Assembly: GCA_037367355.1 (NCBI GenBank)
Contig: CM074703.1
Coordinates: 1,364,001-1,428,000, forward strand
DNA from: Neoscytalidium dimidiatum
Taxonomy: Eukaryota; Ascomycota; Dothideomycetes; Botryosphaeriales; Botryosphaeriaceae
Length of the DNA stretch: 64,000 bases
Direction: 5' to 3'
A program made the translations under genes and the position numbers. Position 1 is the first letter of the stretch; every line of letters begins with the position of its first letter. This document shows positions 1 through 11,097 of this stretch, piece after piece. The notes beneath the pieces were generated by a model that saw nothing but the letters and a program-made list of their open reading frames with translations, had not been told where the DNA came from and searched no databases.

Positions 1-3000
1 GGAGCAGGACGGCTAGTGTATGGGCAGGGCGCAGAAAAAAGAGGGCCGCCGTCTCTGGGCCGCCTCTGCGCAGCGCGTCAGCGGCCGTTGGTAGTAGCGG
101 CCTGGCGGGCGGTTGTCGCTCCGCCCGGCAGGCGCAGGCGTGGGTCCGCAGCCCGTCGCCGACTCGCTGCCCTTCTCCGCGACCTCACTCCGTCGATACG
201 CACGTGAAGCCCGATCGCCATCGCTCACTTTCCCATCACGAGCTCCACTTTGCCATCACCAAACCCTTGTCCGCGACGAGCTTGGCCTGTGTCCTGACTC
301 TCCAGCCTCCCAAGCCTCCACCGCGCGCGCCCTCCCAGCTCCCAGGGCTCTCCCCAACTCTGCCCTCCCGACCCTGCGGAGCTCCCAGGCCAGCCGCTTG
401 GACGCTGAGGCCGCCGCGTTGATGCACGTTTTTCTCTGCCCGTCCTCCGCAGAGCGCCAGGCCGGCCGCACAAAGCATGCCGCCCGGCCGGGCAGCCCGA
501 AACGCGTGGGTTCCGTGACCTCGCATCTGATCTCGATGAGCCCCCCCGGCGAGCAGCCTCTCAGCGCAGAGACAGGACGGCAATCGTACGATTCCCATCC
601 TGGCCCTGCAATTGACTTCGACCCGATCCCCCTTCCGTCACCGCCGCCCAAGGTGGCCGCACTTCATCGATTCTGGCAGAACACATCCCGGCAGCTATAA
701 CTTGGAGCCGTGAACCCTCTGCGGCCGCGCCTGCCCCGCGGCGGCCTCCTTCAACACCACCGCCGCAGTATCATGAGGCTCGTCAGCATACCCACGGCAC
801 TAATCGGCCCTACTGTCTCAGGCAGTTTGAGTGTCAGCATGTTTGGGTATTGCCTCTGTGGGCCAGAACGGCCCAGCGTTGCTCGCTCAGTCCTCCTCAA
901 GTTGTCCTTTTTCAGTATAGCCCTGTGGATCATAGATCGATCTCACTACCAAATCCGATGGCCGCGAACCTTTCGCGTCTCGTTTCGTCCGGCCATGGTA
1001 CCCCTTCCATTTCACACCTCCCTCGAGCCTACCGACTACGTGTCCCATCTCGGTGACCTCTGAGTCCTCTGCTTCGCCTCAAGGGCCCATAGAGGAGCCA
1101 CTAGGCGCACTGTGGCGGCCATGCGGCATACCCAATTCGAAGATAGGTCAAGTCACTGAGTCGCTTAAGGTTCGGAGGGCTGCCGTATTGACGCCCTGGA
1201 TCAGCGCCTACTCTGTGCAGAACATGCGACTTATCATGAAGGATGGGAATTGCATGCGTCATCCCATCACATCTTCAGTATCTGGGGAGATCTCGCACTC
1301 TGAGAGGTCATCGGCATCCCGCCCCTGGTCCCTGTCTATCCCTTGGCCAATCGGAACACTCGGCCTTTTGCGCACACCGCGCTGTGCCCCGTCGACGTTC
1401 CATCGCATGGGTGACCTAGGGACGGTTGGTGGAATTCAGCCTGTTCTTACACGCCGCTCACTGGCTACTGAACGCCCAGGTGTCGGAAATTTGGGAATCA
1501 AGACATCCGTTGCCCGGTAGCACACCCAGCGGCAGGATGGAAAGGAGATAACTCCGATATGGCGCTCGACAACGGCGCTCGTGTGGCTTGCATCGGCTAG
1601 TACGGCAGCTGCTCCTATCCCTTCTTCTGCATCATTAGTGCCTATTGAATGCTGCCGGTGCGCTAAGCTTTCAAGTCTAATCAGGCACTCTGTTCTCTCT
1701 CTCTGCAAACAGTAGCGTCTGACATGCAGCAAAATTGCTTAGAATCAGCAACTGATGCTGGGCGAACTTGTGTTGAGAGCATGGCGCATGATGATGGCTT
1801 CAACGGCTTCCTCCACGAATCCCCTTTCCAACACAGTCATTTTCCCGCCGAGAGTGGATTCGGTAAATGCCTCAACCGATCCCTGAGTGCCAGAAGCCAG
1901 AGCGGTTAGCGTATTGCGGGATTCGAAGTAGTTTTTCTTCCAAGGATTCACAAGCGGCCGGACTCGAGCAAGAAGTCATTTCCAATAAGGTTATCCCGGC
2001 CGTGCAGTCAGGTGGTGAGCTCACTTTCGCGCCACGACGTACGCGAGCCTTCGCGGGCGGGAGCTCGGAGCTCGCCTGAGCGCAGCCGTGAGGCGCGGTT
2101 CGACAGTGCTATTCCACACCGCACTGATTCTCTCTAATTGGCTTTGTGTCTGTGTAGGCTCGAGGTGCTCGGTAAGGCGTTGGGCTCTCGGACAGGGGCC
2201 GATTTCAGAAGTGAGCAGAATACTATGGACGGGCTGACACGGGGCTCGATCCCAGGACCGCTTCTGAATGGCCTATCCGTGCTCCCTGATGCCTTGCGCC
2301 CAGACATGCGATGACGACAGGCGCAGCGCGGAAGGTAGTTTGACCCAATCCCCACACGATGGCGAAACCGGTTTTTCGCATTTCCCCATCGTTATCGATC
2401 CACTTTCCCATGCTTATCGCTAATGACCAGGTTCCAGCGGCAAGCACGACCCAACTCCTCATTTTCCTTTCTTGTGCTCCGATCCAGACCCTCTACGGCT
2501 CAGCACTCGCCAAATGACACATTGATGCGCCATCCCGATGCAATCTTCTGCATCTCTACATCTTTTCTTTCTTTCTCTTTGATCTCTGCCCGAGGCACAA
2601 TCCCGCTGGAACATTCTAGGAGTTTCTTAGAAACACTAAGGACCCACTGGCAATTATTCTTTCTTTTCGCCCAAGACTGGTGGGGGCAGCCGAAAGCACC
2701 AGTCCGCAAATTTTCCTCGCCTCTTTCCCTGCTGGGTTAGCAGCTGACCGTGGTGCCGGGCTATCCCACATTCCGCATCAGGAACTACGTCAGTAGCAGA
2801 GGATGATGCTAGCACCAACTCCGTCCTTCTTTCAACATCGTGTTTGCTCCACGAACGTGCGCGACACGCACCTTCAGATCTTACCTACTCACTTGTGCAT
2901 GCCAGAAAGTATGCTTGCCAGTTTCCTTCCTATATTTGTTTCCAGCCTCGTTTCCGGCGCGAGTGCTGTGCTTAACCAATTTCCGTCCACAGTCGGCCAG

Positions 3001-4749
3001 TGCGCTTACTTGATCTGTGACGATCATTCTTCCTGCTTTGCTCGCATACCCAGTCTTCCATTTCCAGAGGGACTGCAATCTGGCTGCGCCACTTGCGGCA
3101 ATTGATGCACTTTCTGAAGTGACATTCTGAGAATGCAAGCGCGGGATGGATACCAAGTTTGCTATATCCATCGTCAGATAAGTAAATGTAAGCGAAAATA
3201 ACGCCATGGCTGGCGGCGCTGCGAATATGCCTCACTACACAAATCAGACGAGGAAGTACCCTTCTTCAAATGTAACAGCGTAATCATGCCGTCAACGACG
3301 TTGCTTGGCAGATCCTCAGGTTCAACAGTTGATATGCTTTTATGTCAACGTACTGGCTGGTTCTCCAGCTGGCAGGTAGCGCTGAGAGCAGACTTTTCGG
3401 TTCACAAGCTATATTAAGCTGAGTTGGCGCTGCTGCTGTGGAACTGGAGTCTTGCTTTAATGACACTGTAAGTTCGTGAACTGCGAATGTGGTCACTTTG
3501 CTGATGTAAGCTATCGATCTCCATGTTCAGTGTAGATTTGGCATGTTCCTTCAGCTAATCTTTGAGTGTTAAAAAGCTACACATAACCAAGATCAGAGTT
3601 TACGTTGAATATAATGACGTAGAGGTTCCGATCCGCCTATTGTATACAACGACTACCAAGGCCGAGAACCGAGGGGTAGCTTCCGCTACACCACAAAGGT
3701 CTATCTGAAACCCGCAATGGTAACCCGCCGTGGTTGCGCGGCGCGGTATCCATGCTCGACGTGCATCGACGCGGCTGCACGTCGAGAATAGATGGTAACA
3801 TACCTGAGTACAACACTAGCTTCATCACTGGCCGCTCGGTGCGGTTACTTTCATCGTGGTGGACTTCAGGAGCCTGTTATGTGCAGCTGCAGGGCCTTTT
3901 AGACCGGCGAATATCGACCTAAGCCGCATCAAGCTCGCGGGAGGCTGTAGTAACAAATCAGAGTAACAAAGAGAATTTGTGTTGCGAGAAGCGAAGTAAG
4001 ACTGCTCCCGACGTGCTATAAATAAACACGCTCATCACCAGAACAGAAACTATATCCTAATTCGCGAAGCTCGCGCACTCAAAGTAAACACGAGAGTTCC
4101 CCCGCCCGGAACAAAAACAACGCAAGTCTGCGTTGTCAGACGCACCTGCTTTTGGAAATTGGCACATGGTGGATGTGAAAAAAAAAAAAACGAAAGTCGA
4201 TGCATCCCGCCGATCGACCTGCTGCAGAGGTAGGAGCTGCCCAGAGGAGTCATTGTGGAGAAGCGGAGGAGAAGAGGAGGGAGCAAGTGACCGGATCTCA
4301 ACACCACTTCCATGCGTCAATCCCCCGCAGAGACCGCGCGTCCACAGGGTGGTGCAGCGGCGCTTGCAATCTCGACGGCCAGGTTTCAGAACAGCTCCAA
4401 CCACCATCATTGGCCGTGGGGCGACAAAAAGGTTGGAAGAGCGGGACAAGATCTTGAGCGGGGTGGCTTGGCGGGAGTAAGCCTTAAGCGGCAGCCCAGG
4501 TTCAGGAACACAGCATTTCGTCACTCCACTCACCCTCCAGAACGCACACGACGTTCCACCCAGCGTGGCCCTCCCAATCCTGTCCCTTGCCCACCCCGAA
4601 GCATCTGACCGGCAGCTTACTCCCGGGTCATACGCCATGTTGCGTCCGCATCGGTGCCTGCAGCCTCAGCACTATATTTAATCAAGTCTGCCTGAACTGT
4701 TGAACGTTGTGAGGTTTTCTCCATTTACATAATTTCCGACCTGTTTGCT
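1..4749. other. Gene-poor left flank
   Basis: I find no supportable gene here. Open frames are short, change frame often and match no family I know. The first 700 bases are GC- and pyrimidine-rich, like a fungal promoter or 5' leader; the rest is mixed and may hold decayed sequence. The only structure I can point to is the perfect inverted repeat listed separately near 3755-3786. The last 100 bases are the promoter and leader of the GH76 gene. Confidence 0.6.
3755..3786. repeat. Perfect 11-bp inverted repeat
   Basis: Arms 3755-3765 (CTCGACGTGCA) and 3776-3786 (TGCACGTCGAG) are exact reverse complements around a 10-nt loop. Flanking bases (CCAT before, ATGG after) extend the symmetry imperfectly. 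It could form a hairpin or be a dyad protein-binding site. It lies in a gene-free stretch, so no role can be assigned. Confidence 0.8.
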
Positions 4750-6304
4750 ATGCGACGTCACGCGCTATTTACTACGGGCCTGGCGCTGGCCGCCACTGTC
4801 ATTGCAAGTGCTAGGGGACTCGACATCCCCACAAATGATCCTGGTTAGCATCACTCGAAGTACTAATAGAAAAGGAGCCTAATGCATTCAGCTCAAACAA
4901 CCTTCAGCCGCTAACAGATCCTACAGCTGCGCTCAATCTCGCCCTGAAGCAAGTCTCCAATGGCATCTTCACCTTCTATAACGACGACAATCTCGGCACC
5001 GGCGTCTTCCCCAGGCCTTACGCTTGGTGGGAGTCCGGACTGGCGTGGGACTCTCTGGTGAATTACTGGTATCTGACGGGTGACACCTCGCACAACGCTG
5101 CGACGCAGTCGGCTCTTGTTGCGCAGGCGGCAGGGTCCAACCAGACCGTGAACGCCGCCAGTGAGGACCTAGCAGTATGGGGGCTCGCCGCCATGACGGC
5201 CGCTGAGCGCGATTTCCCACAGGCTAACAGCCAGTCCGGCTCTTGGGAGAGCATGGCTCGCGACGTCTTCGACGCGCAGGCTGCGCGCTGGGACACGGGC
5301 ACCTGTGACGGTGGGCTGCGCTCCGAGACTTCAACCTCCACGGCCGGCTACGACACGAAGGATGCCGCCTCGCAGGCCCTGTTCTTCCAATTGGCAGCCC
5401 GGCTGGCCCGCTTCACCGGCAAACAGACGTACGTCGACTGGGCGAGCCAGGCATACAACTGGACGCTGTCCATCGGACTGATCGACTCCTCCTTCGCCGT
5501 CTACAACGGGACGGATGCGTCTGACAACTGCTCCTCCATCTCCCGGGAGCAATGGTCACACAGCGCGGCCTCCTTCGCCTATGGCAGCGCCGTGCTAGCC
5601 AACCTCGTAAGAAAACTCTCCCCACCTCCTTAACTCCAAAGCCACAACCGACACCTCGTCTCTTCAAAAAAACAAAAAAGGCAAAAAAAAAAAAAAAGCA
5701 CAAGCTAACCCTCACCCACCACAGACCTCAGATTCCCAATGGACCGACCGCACCACCTCGCACCTCAGCCACATCCTCTCGACCTTCTTCCCCGCCAACA
5801 TCATTACCGAGCCTGCCTGCGACCCGTCCAGCAACTGCACCACCGCCCAACTCGCCATCCCCGCCCTCACCCTGCGCTACCTCTCCCTCCTACCCTACTA
5901 CCAACCGACAACCTACGCCGATGTCTGGCGCGCGCTCAACGCCAGCGCCGACGCCGCCGCAGCGCGCTGCACCATCGCCGACGGCACGGGCGAGACCGCG
6001 CGCGCGGGATGCCGCGGACGCTGGAGCGCCGGACCAAGCAGCAGCAGCAGCAGCAGCAGCGCCACGCCAACCAATCCGTCGCCAACAAAATCTTCCTCTT
6101 CCTACTCCTACTCCTCCTCCTTCTCCTTCTCCTCCTCCCTTTCGGCCTCCTACTCGGCCTCCCCGACCGCAACCACCGGCCCCAACGACGGCGAGGACGA
6201 CAGCGTGTCCGACGGCACGCCCGACTCGGACAACGACGGCCGGCCCGACAGCTGGGACAACATCAACGACGGCAATCCGAACGGGTCGTCCAACAGCAAC
6301 GAGA

Positions 6305-6341
<37 letters not shown>

Positions 6342-6765
6342 TTCCTCTTCCTCTCTTGCTGCTCCCTCTCCTTCGGACGATGACAACGAGCACGACGACA
6401 CTAGCAGCAGCAGCAGCAGCAGCAGCACGACCGACGGCGACGACGGCGACGACGGCAGCCCCGGCACGAACAACGACTCGTGGGGCCTGGGCCAGCAGAT
6501 CGCGGCGCTGGAGGCGCTGCAGAGCCGGTACGTCGTCGGCGGCGGCGGTGGCGGCGTGAACGAGAGCTTTGCGCTGAGGACGGCGAACGGGTCGGCCACG
6601 AGCGCGAACGGGACGACGACGACCGGCGGGAGCGGGAGCGGCGGCGCCGGCGGCGGCGGTAATGGGACGGGCGGTAGCTCGAGCGGAGCCGGGGCGGTGA
6701 GGGCGTCGTGGGGGACGATGAGTGTGGTGGGAGCGCTGGTTTTCGGGGTCGCGGTTATGCTGTGA
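4750..6765 (+). CDS. GH76 family alpha-1,6-mannanase-like cell-wall protein (DFG5/DCW1 type), GPI-anchored
   Basis: Exons 4750-4843, 4918-5606 and 5725-6765 give a 607-residue protein. Residues 1-23 are a signal peptide. The catalytic (alpha/alpha)6 region (about 35-330) has GH76 hallmarks such as YAWWESGLAWDSLVNYWY, WGLAAMTAAE and ALFFQLAARLARFTG. In fungi this family is thought to cross-link GPI glycoproteins into wall glucan. The usual adjacent Asp-Asp catalytic pair appears here as Glu114-Asp115. After the domain comes a long Ser/Thr-rich stalk with TCG and AGC codon repeats, a DSDNDGRPDSWD calcium-loop-like motif (6223-6258), a Gly-rich stretch and a hydrophobic C-terminal tail typical of a GPI signal. 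The stalk is longer than in yeast DCW1. The intron 1 acceptor was chosen because it alone restores frame into the conserved LNLALKQV segment. Confidence 0.9.
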
Positions 6766-7549
6766 GACCGAGTGGAGGTTGGGAAGAGAGGTGGGGGTGG
6801 ATGATCATGGGAAAGGGGTCAGAGAAAATGAAAAAAAGGGGCCTTGAGAACGCCGTGGTGCGACGGGGGAGGGGCATGGCTGATAAGTGGGTGATGGGAA
6901 GTGTTTGCCGCATCGCGGAAAGTTTCCTACGCTGGGATGAAGTCGACTAGGGTGTGATGAATGTCGGAAGGTGTAATGTTTTTCCTTCTCTTCGTCCCAA
7001 GAGTCTCTTAATACATGTAGTGCACGTAGCTTGACAAATTTCAGGGGAAGTAAAAAATGTCATTGTGCAATTGACAAATAGCACCATACTCCCCTAAAGC
7101 AGAATTTACCGAGAAAGGAAGAAACATAAACAAGACTAGAATGTGACAACATTGGTGTACATCTAGACCGGGAAAGTAACCGCTCTCTTTTGAGTGCCAT
7201 TCCCTTCTAATATACTGTATAACCCAGCCGGAACTGTCTCGCGCTGAAAACAGTTTAACGCCGAGGAGATATTCCCCCTGCTGATTTTCCTTCTAGGTCC
7301 TGACCTCTTTGCCTCAACTCCAGTGCTTGTCGAGAGAGAAGTGTTTTTTTTTTTTTTTTGGCAAGAAATGAAAACGCCCCACTTCGAAACATTCATTTTC
7401 CATCAATCCCGCTGGTATCCCATCCAGTCCTTAATCCCGCAGATCATCCATTACCTCCCTCAACCATCCATTTCCTGCAACAGACCCCATCTTCCCCAAG
7501 ACTCCTCAAGCACCTGCCCCATCCTCAGATCCAACCCCACCCCCTCCAC
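6766..7549. other. Convergent intergenic region
   Basis: This lies between the 3' ends of the GH76 gene (plus) and the kinase gene (minus). It should hold both 3' UTRs. A T-run near 7344-7360 is the only notable simple sequence. No gene seen. Confidence 0.6.
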
Positions 7550-8902
7550 TCACGGCACCTCCCCGTCGTACAACTCCTTCCACAGAAACGCATCCTCCCA
7601 CTCCTCCTCGCTGGCAAACGCCTCGCGGTCGAACATCTCAGGCAGCGGCGGCCTGACCTCGCGATGCAGCGCGGCGGCGGTGCGCCAGCCGATCCAGCCC
7701 GCATGCTCCCAGTCGACGACACCGACGATGCGGTCCTCGTCGACGATGATGTTGCCCGTGCTCATGTCGTTATGCGTGAAGCGCGTGTCGTCGTCCGGGT
7801 GGTCGAGCGAGTACGATGGTTCGTCTTCGTCCGCGCTGCTGCTGCTGCTGCTACTACTGTCGTCGAAGACGTCGGCGCCACCACCACCACCACCACCACC
7901 ACCCCTACGCTGCGGGAAACGCGGTCCCCCTGAGCACGCAACCGCGCTGTCCTTGCGCTTCGCCGCCGCAGCCGCAGCCGCAGCCGCAGCCGCAGCCGCC
8001 CCCTGCCACCCAATCCCGACGCGGCCACCACCGCTCGGCGGCGCGGGCGGCGGCGGCAGCATCAGCCTGCGCTCGCGCGGCGTGAGCGCGCGCGCCCAGA
8101 TGGCGTTGTACTCGTCGACGACGTAGCTGCGCTTGCCGGTCGGACTGCGGCCGACGTCCAGCAGCGCGACCAAGAAATCGCGCGCCTGGCGCATGAACGC
8201 GTGCTTGCGCTCTCGCGAAAGGTACGGCCAGGCGACCTCGAGGCTGACGCCGGGTAGGCGCTCCTGGACGAGGACGTCGCCGCCCAGCAGCTTGCCGGCG
8301 AAGAGGACGCGCGGGACGCGGACGGCCGTCTTGCCGGGCGCGACGACGCGTTCGTTGACGAGGGCGAGGGCGGCGGCCTCGTTGCGGTCGACGCCGCTGT
8401 AGTCGCGGCGGCGGCGGTTGGGCGGGGCGAGGTGGTTGGTTTTGATGACGACGGCGCCGACGGCGAAGATCCAGCGGCCGAGCGCGGTGGTCGGGTCGTC
8501 GTCGACGGGGGAGAGCATGAGGGTCTCTTCGGTGCAGTGCGTCCGGAGCACGTCCTCCCAGTACGCGATCGAGGCGGGGGAGGTTGACTGGATGTGCGCC
8601 GGGTCCGGGTGGAAGTCGTTGGGTGAGGGCGAGTAGCGGCCGTAATGAGGCATGTCGCGGAAGGGGTCGGAGGCTGGGAGGTGGCCGAGATCGGTTTCGT
8701 AAGGGTCTATGGCGGACGGGGTTGGGGTTGTGGAGGAAGTGGGTGTTGGTGGGAGGTCTTTGGTTAGAGCAGAGGGAGGGATGGTAGGCGCGTTGGAGGG
8801 TGAGGCGCTTGGTGTCGGGACTTCGGTGAGGGGCGTGAGGTAGCCGTTGGCGGCGACGGCGGTGGGCGGGAGCTTGGAGATTGGTTGCGGTTGAGCGGCC
8901 AT
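7550..8902 (-). CDS. APH/choline-kinase-fold phosphotransferase with homopolymer inserts
   Basis: Single exon, 450 residues. The Brenner-type catalytic segment HNDMSTGNIIVDEDRI followed by VVDWEHAGW (metal-binding Asp) identifies the aminoglycoside phosphotransferase (PF01636-like) fold; the N-lobe Lys is probably in VVIKTNHLAP, with IQ-like VLVQERLPG as hinge. Such fungal proteins are common, usually of unknown substrate and cytoplasmic. Odd features: a Pro/Ser/Thr-rich N-terminal 90 residues, and between the helical region and the catalytic loop an insert with runs of about 14 Ala, 9 Gly and 8 Ser plus an acidic patch. These are coded by GCN, CAC/GGT and AGC-type repeats at about 7830-8005. 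The insert may be a disordered loop or an unrecognised intron, but the frame is open throughout. The start is the first ATG of the frame, just after a pyrimidine-rich leader. Confidence 0.85.
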   Translation of the reverse strand: MAAQPQPISKLPPTAVAANGYLTPLTEVPTPSASPSNAPTIPPSALTKDLPPTPTSSTTPTPSAIDPYETDLGHLPASDPFRDMPHYGRYSPSPNDFHPDPAHIQSTSPASIAYWEDVLRTHCTEETLMLSPVDDDPTTALGRWIFAVGAVVIKTNHLAPPNRRRRDYSGVDRNEAAALALVNERVVAPGKTAVRVPRVLFAGKLLGGDVLVQERLPGVSLEVAWPYLSRERKHAFMRQARDFLVALLDVGRSPTGKRSYVVDEYNAIWARALTPRERRLMLPPPPAPPSGGGRVGIGWQGAAAAAAAAAAAAAKRKDSAVACSGGPRFPQRRGGGGGGGGGADVFDDSSSSSSSSADEDEPSYSLDHPDDDTRFTHNDMSTGNIIVDEDRIVGVVDWEHAGWIGWRTAAALHREVRPPLPEMFDREAFASEEEWEDAFLWKELYDGEVP

Positions 8903-11097
8903 GGCTGGCTGGTGAAGTTGTGTGATCTCTCAGTGTATGTATGTTTGGGTAGTAGCTTGATTGAGGAGGAATATGTTAGAAGAAGAGTGAAGTGAAGCAA
9001 TTGGGTGAAAGAGGCGGCGGCAGAGGGAAGGAGCTGATCACGGCTGGAAGTTGTGGAGAAAGAGGCCAGAGAGGTTACACAAGGGCAGAAAGAAGCACGA
9101 TGGAAGGAAGGCGTGCGTGGACAGACAACAGACAAGGGATCTAGAAGCACCCTCATCGGCGCGACGTATGTGTACGTGGCCCTGCAGCACTACCATCCCC
9201 CCCGCAGCCAGAGAGACAGTGAAGTCTATCAAGCGCCGTAGATAGCCTCTCAGCAGCATTTTCCGACAAGACCCAATACCATGGGCGGTGGTGAAGGCGG
9301 TTGGATCAAGATCGGGAGACCGATGTGCTTTGTCTCCACCACCCCTTGACGCTCTGCGGGAGCTAAGCAGCGCATGGTCGATCACTCACCTTATCTCGGA
9401 GACACTTGCCACGGCAGCAATCAGTTCAAGATGGGCGCGATTTCAGCGCAACGATGGGGCGTTCGTGAGGCAGGCGAGAGGGTAGCAGCGGCAGTTCGCA
9501 GCTGAGGTGAGCGGAGTAGCAAGAGGAGGAGGAGGACGAGGAGGACAGAAGGTATACGAAAGCAAAACACGGTCCGGGGATCGATCATTCCATTGATTCC
9601 AGCCCGTTCCTTCCGGGAGCGCCTGCGTGCTCGGCGGGCGGCGTGCGGCGGACGGCGGACGGCGGACGGCCCCTTGCAGCAGCTGCCCAACCCCGCTGGC
9701 GCCTTGCCCGGGCGCAGCTGTGCAGAGCAGCAGCAGCAGCAGCAGCAGCCGCGCCACGTAACGACGCGGGTCACGGACACGATGCGCCGAGCCCAACCAC
9801 AGAATCTGGAACATCGTCAGAAAAAAAAAAAAAGATCCGAGGCGAGAGGCGGCAAGGGTTAGGCTGAGACTCGCGCGGGACTCGGCAGGCCTCGCGCCGC
9901 GTCCGGGAACTGCAGCGCCCTCAGCTAAAGGCAGGGGGTGAGATTGGTCGGACTGGCGCATGACTACTGAGCTGGTCGACACTTCGCCGCCGCCGCCAGT
10001 CGCCAGGTCGCCAGGTCGACCCCCGAAGGACCGCGATCCCTGTCTTCCCCAGTCCGAGCTAGCCCCATCTCGGGCCTCGTTCCCTTCTCCCCCAACCTAA
10101 AACCGCTTTCCCCCGCATATGCCGTCCCCGTGCATTCGCCCTAACCGCATAGCGTCTTCTCCCATCAACGACACTAACTTTTTCAGCCTCAATGCGCCTG
10201 TCCCACGACCACCCCCGCCCAAGGCAGGGAGCCGGTACCGATCAAAACCCAAATCTGAAAGCGAATGCCCAACAAGCCCGTATGCCTAATGCATCTGTCC
10301 CGCATTCCGAGTCATCGCCACCCGCAATCAGACGAATGTGCGTTTGGGTATCGTAGAGATAATTTTGCCATTCAGTTAAATCCTTTTTTTTTTTTAGGTT
10401 TTGATACATTTCCCCATAAGAAAGCACGTCACCCACGACACGACTATCCCCCTTTTCGTCATTTCTCGACATCTCCAGCCAGTGATGAATGTGCGCGCAC
10501 AAGGCAGTCCCTCCTTCAAAACGGCAGGATATTTGCAAGAGCTGAGGAGCGTGCGACAACGAAGAGTGCGCCTACATGCCAAAATGCTTTACGGTGAATC
10601 GCGGAAAAGAGTAGCAGCGTAACAATATAGCGACTGAGTATGAAAAGCGGCGATCCTCCAGATCGCATGAGAGTGAAGGGGCAGGAGGTATTGCAATGCC
10701 AAAGTTTCGTACAGGAAGATGAAGAGTATGGAGGAAGCGTGAGGGAGGAAACAGAGAAAAGGATTACGTGGTATTCGTGCCCATCAAGTGGAAAAAAAAA
10801 AAGGGAAAAACCTTGTGAGGGTAGAAGAGGGATTACTTTACCGTACAACGGTTCTCCAGTGAGCAGAGTGAAAAAAGAAATAACGCCCTCTGACTTCCGT
10901 CTTTTCGAATGCGTCGGGGTCTCATAAAACACCCCGGAAATGCCAAATCAACATCCATCAACTATACCCACAAATTCCGTCCTTGGTTCATGCCATGGCA
11001 AAAGGCGGCGTCCGGTCTTCTGCGTCATCTCATCCATTATCCGTCATCCGTTATTGAATCCCGTCTATAACCCCCCCCCCCCCCCCCCCCTTTTCGG
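8903..11097. other. 2.2-kb intergenic region
   Basis: Left part is the promoter of the APH-type kinase (minus); right part lies downstream of striatin (minus). It contains a CAG triplet run near 9727-9751 and A- and T-runs near 9819 and 10385. Open frames here span homopolymers and lack family similarity. No gene supported. Confidence 0.6.
11071..11090 (-). repeat. C20 run (G20 in the striatin transcript sense)
   Basis: Twenty consecutive C on the plus strand, read as G20 in the striatin mRNA, begin 7 nt after the stop codon. Such a run can form G-quadruplexes in the 3' UTR. Its exact length should be trusted only as far as homopolymer sequencing allows. Confidence 0.85.

Noticed and set aside
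113..700. 195-codon plus-strand frame at the left edge
   Set aside because: Pro/Ser/Ala-rich reading of pyrimidine-rich GC DNA with overlapping frames on the other strand; no domain.
2236..2290. tRNA T-arm-like string (GCTCGATCCC)
   Set aside because: No matching A box, acceptor stem or anticodon arm on either strand.
5552..6559. 335-codon plus-strand frame rich in Pro, Arg and Thr
   Set aside because: It overlaps the GH76 exon 3 in another frame, runs through the intron, and has only low-complexity sequence; the GH76 frame explains the region.
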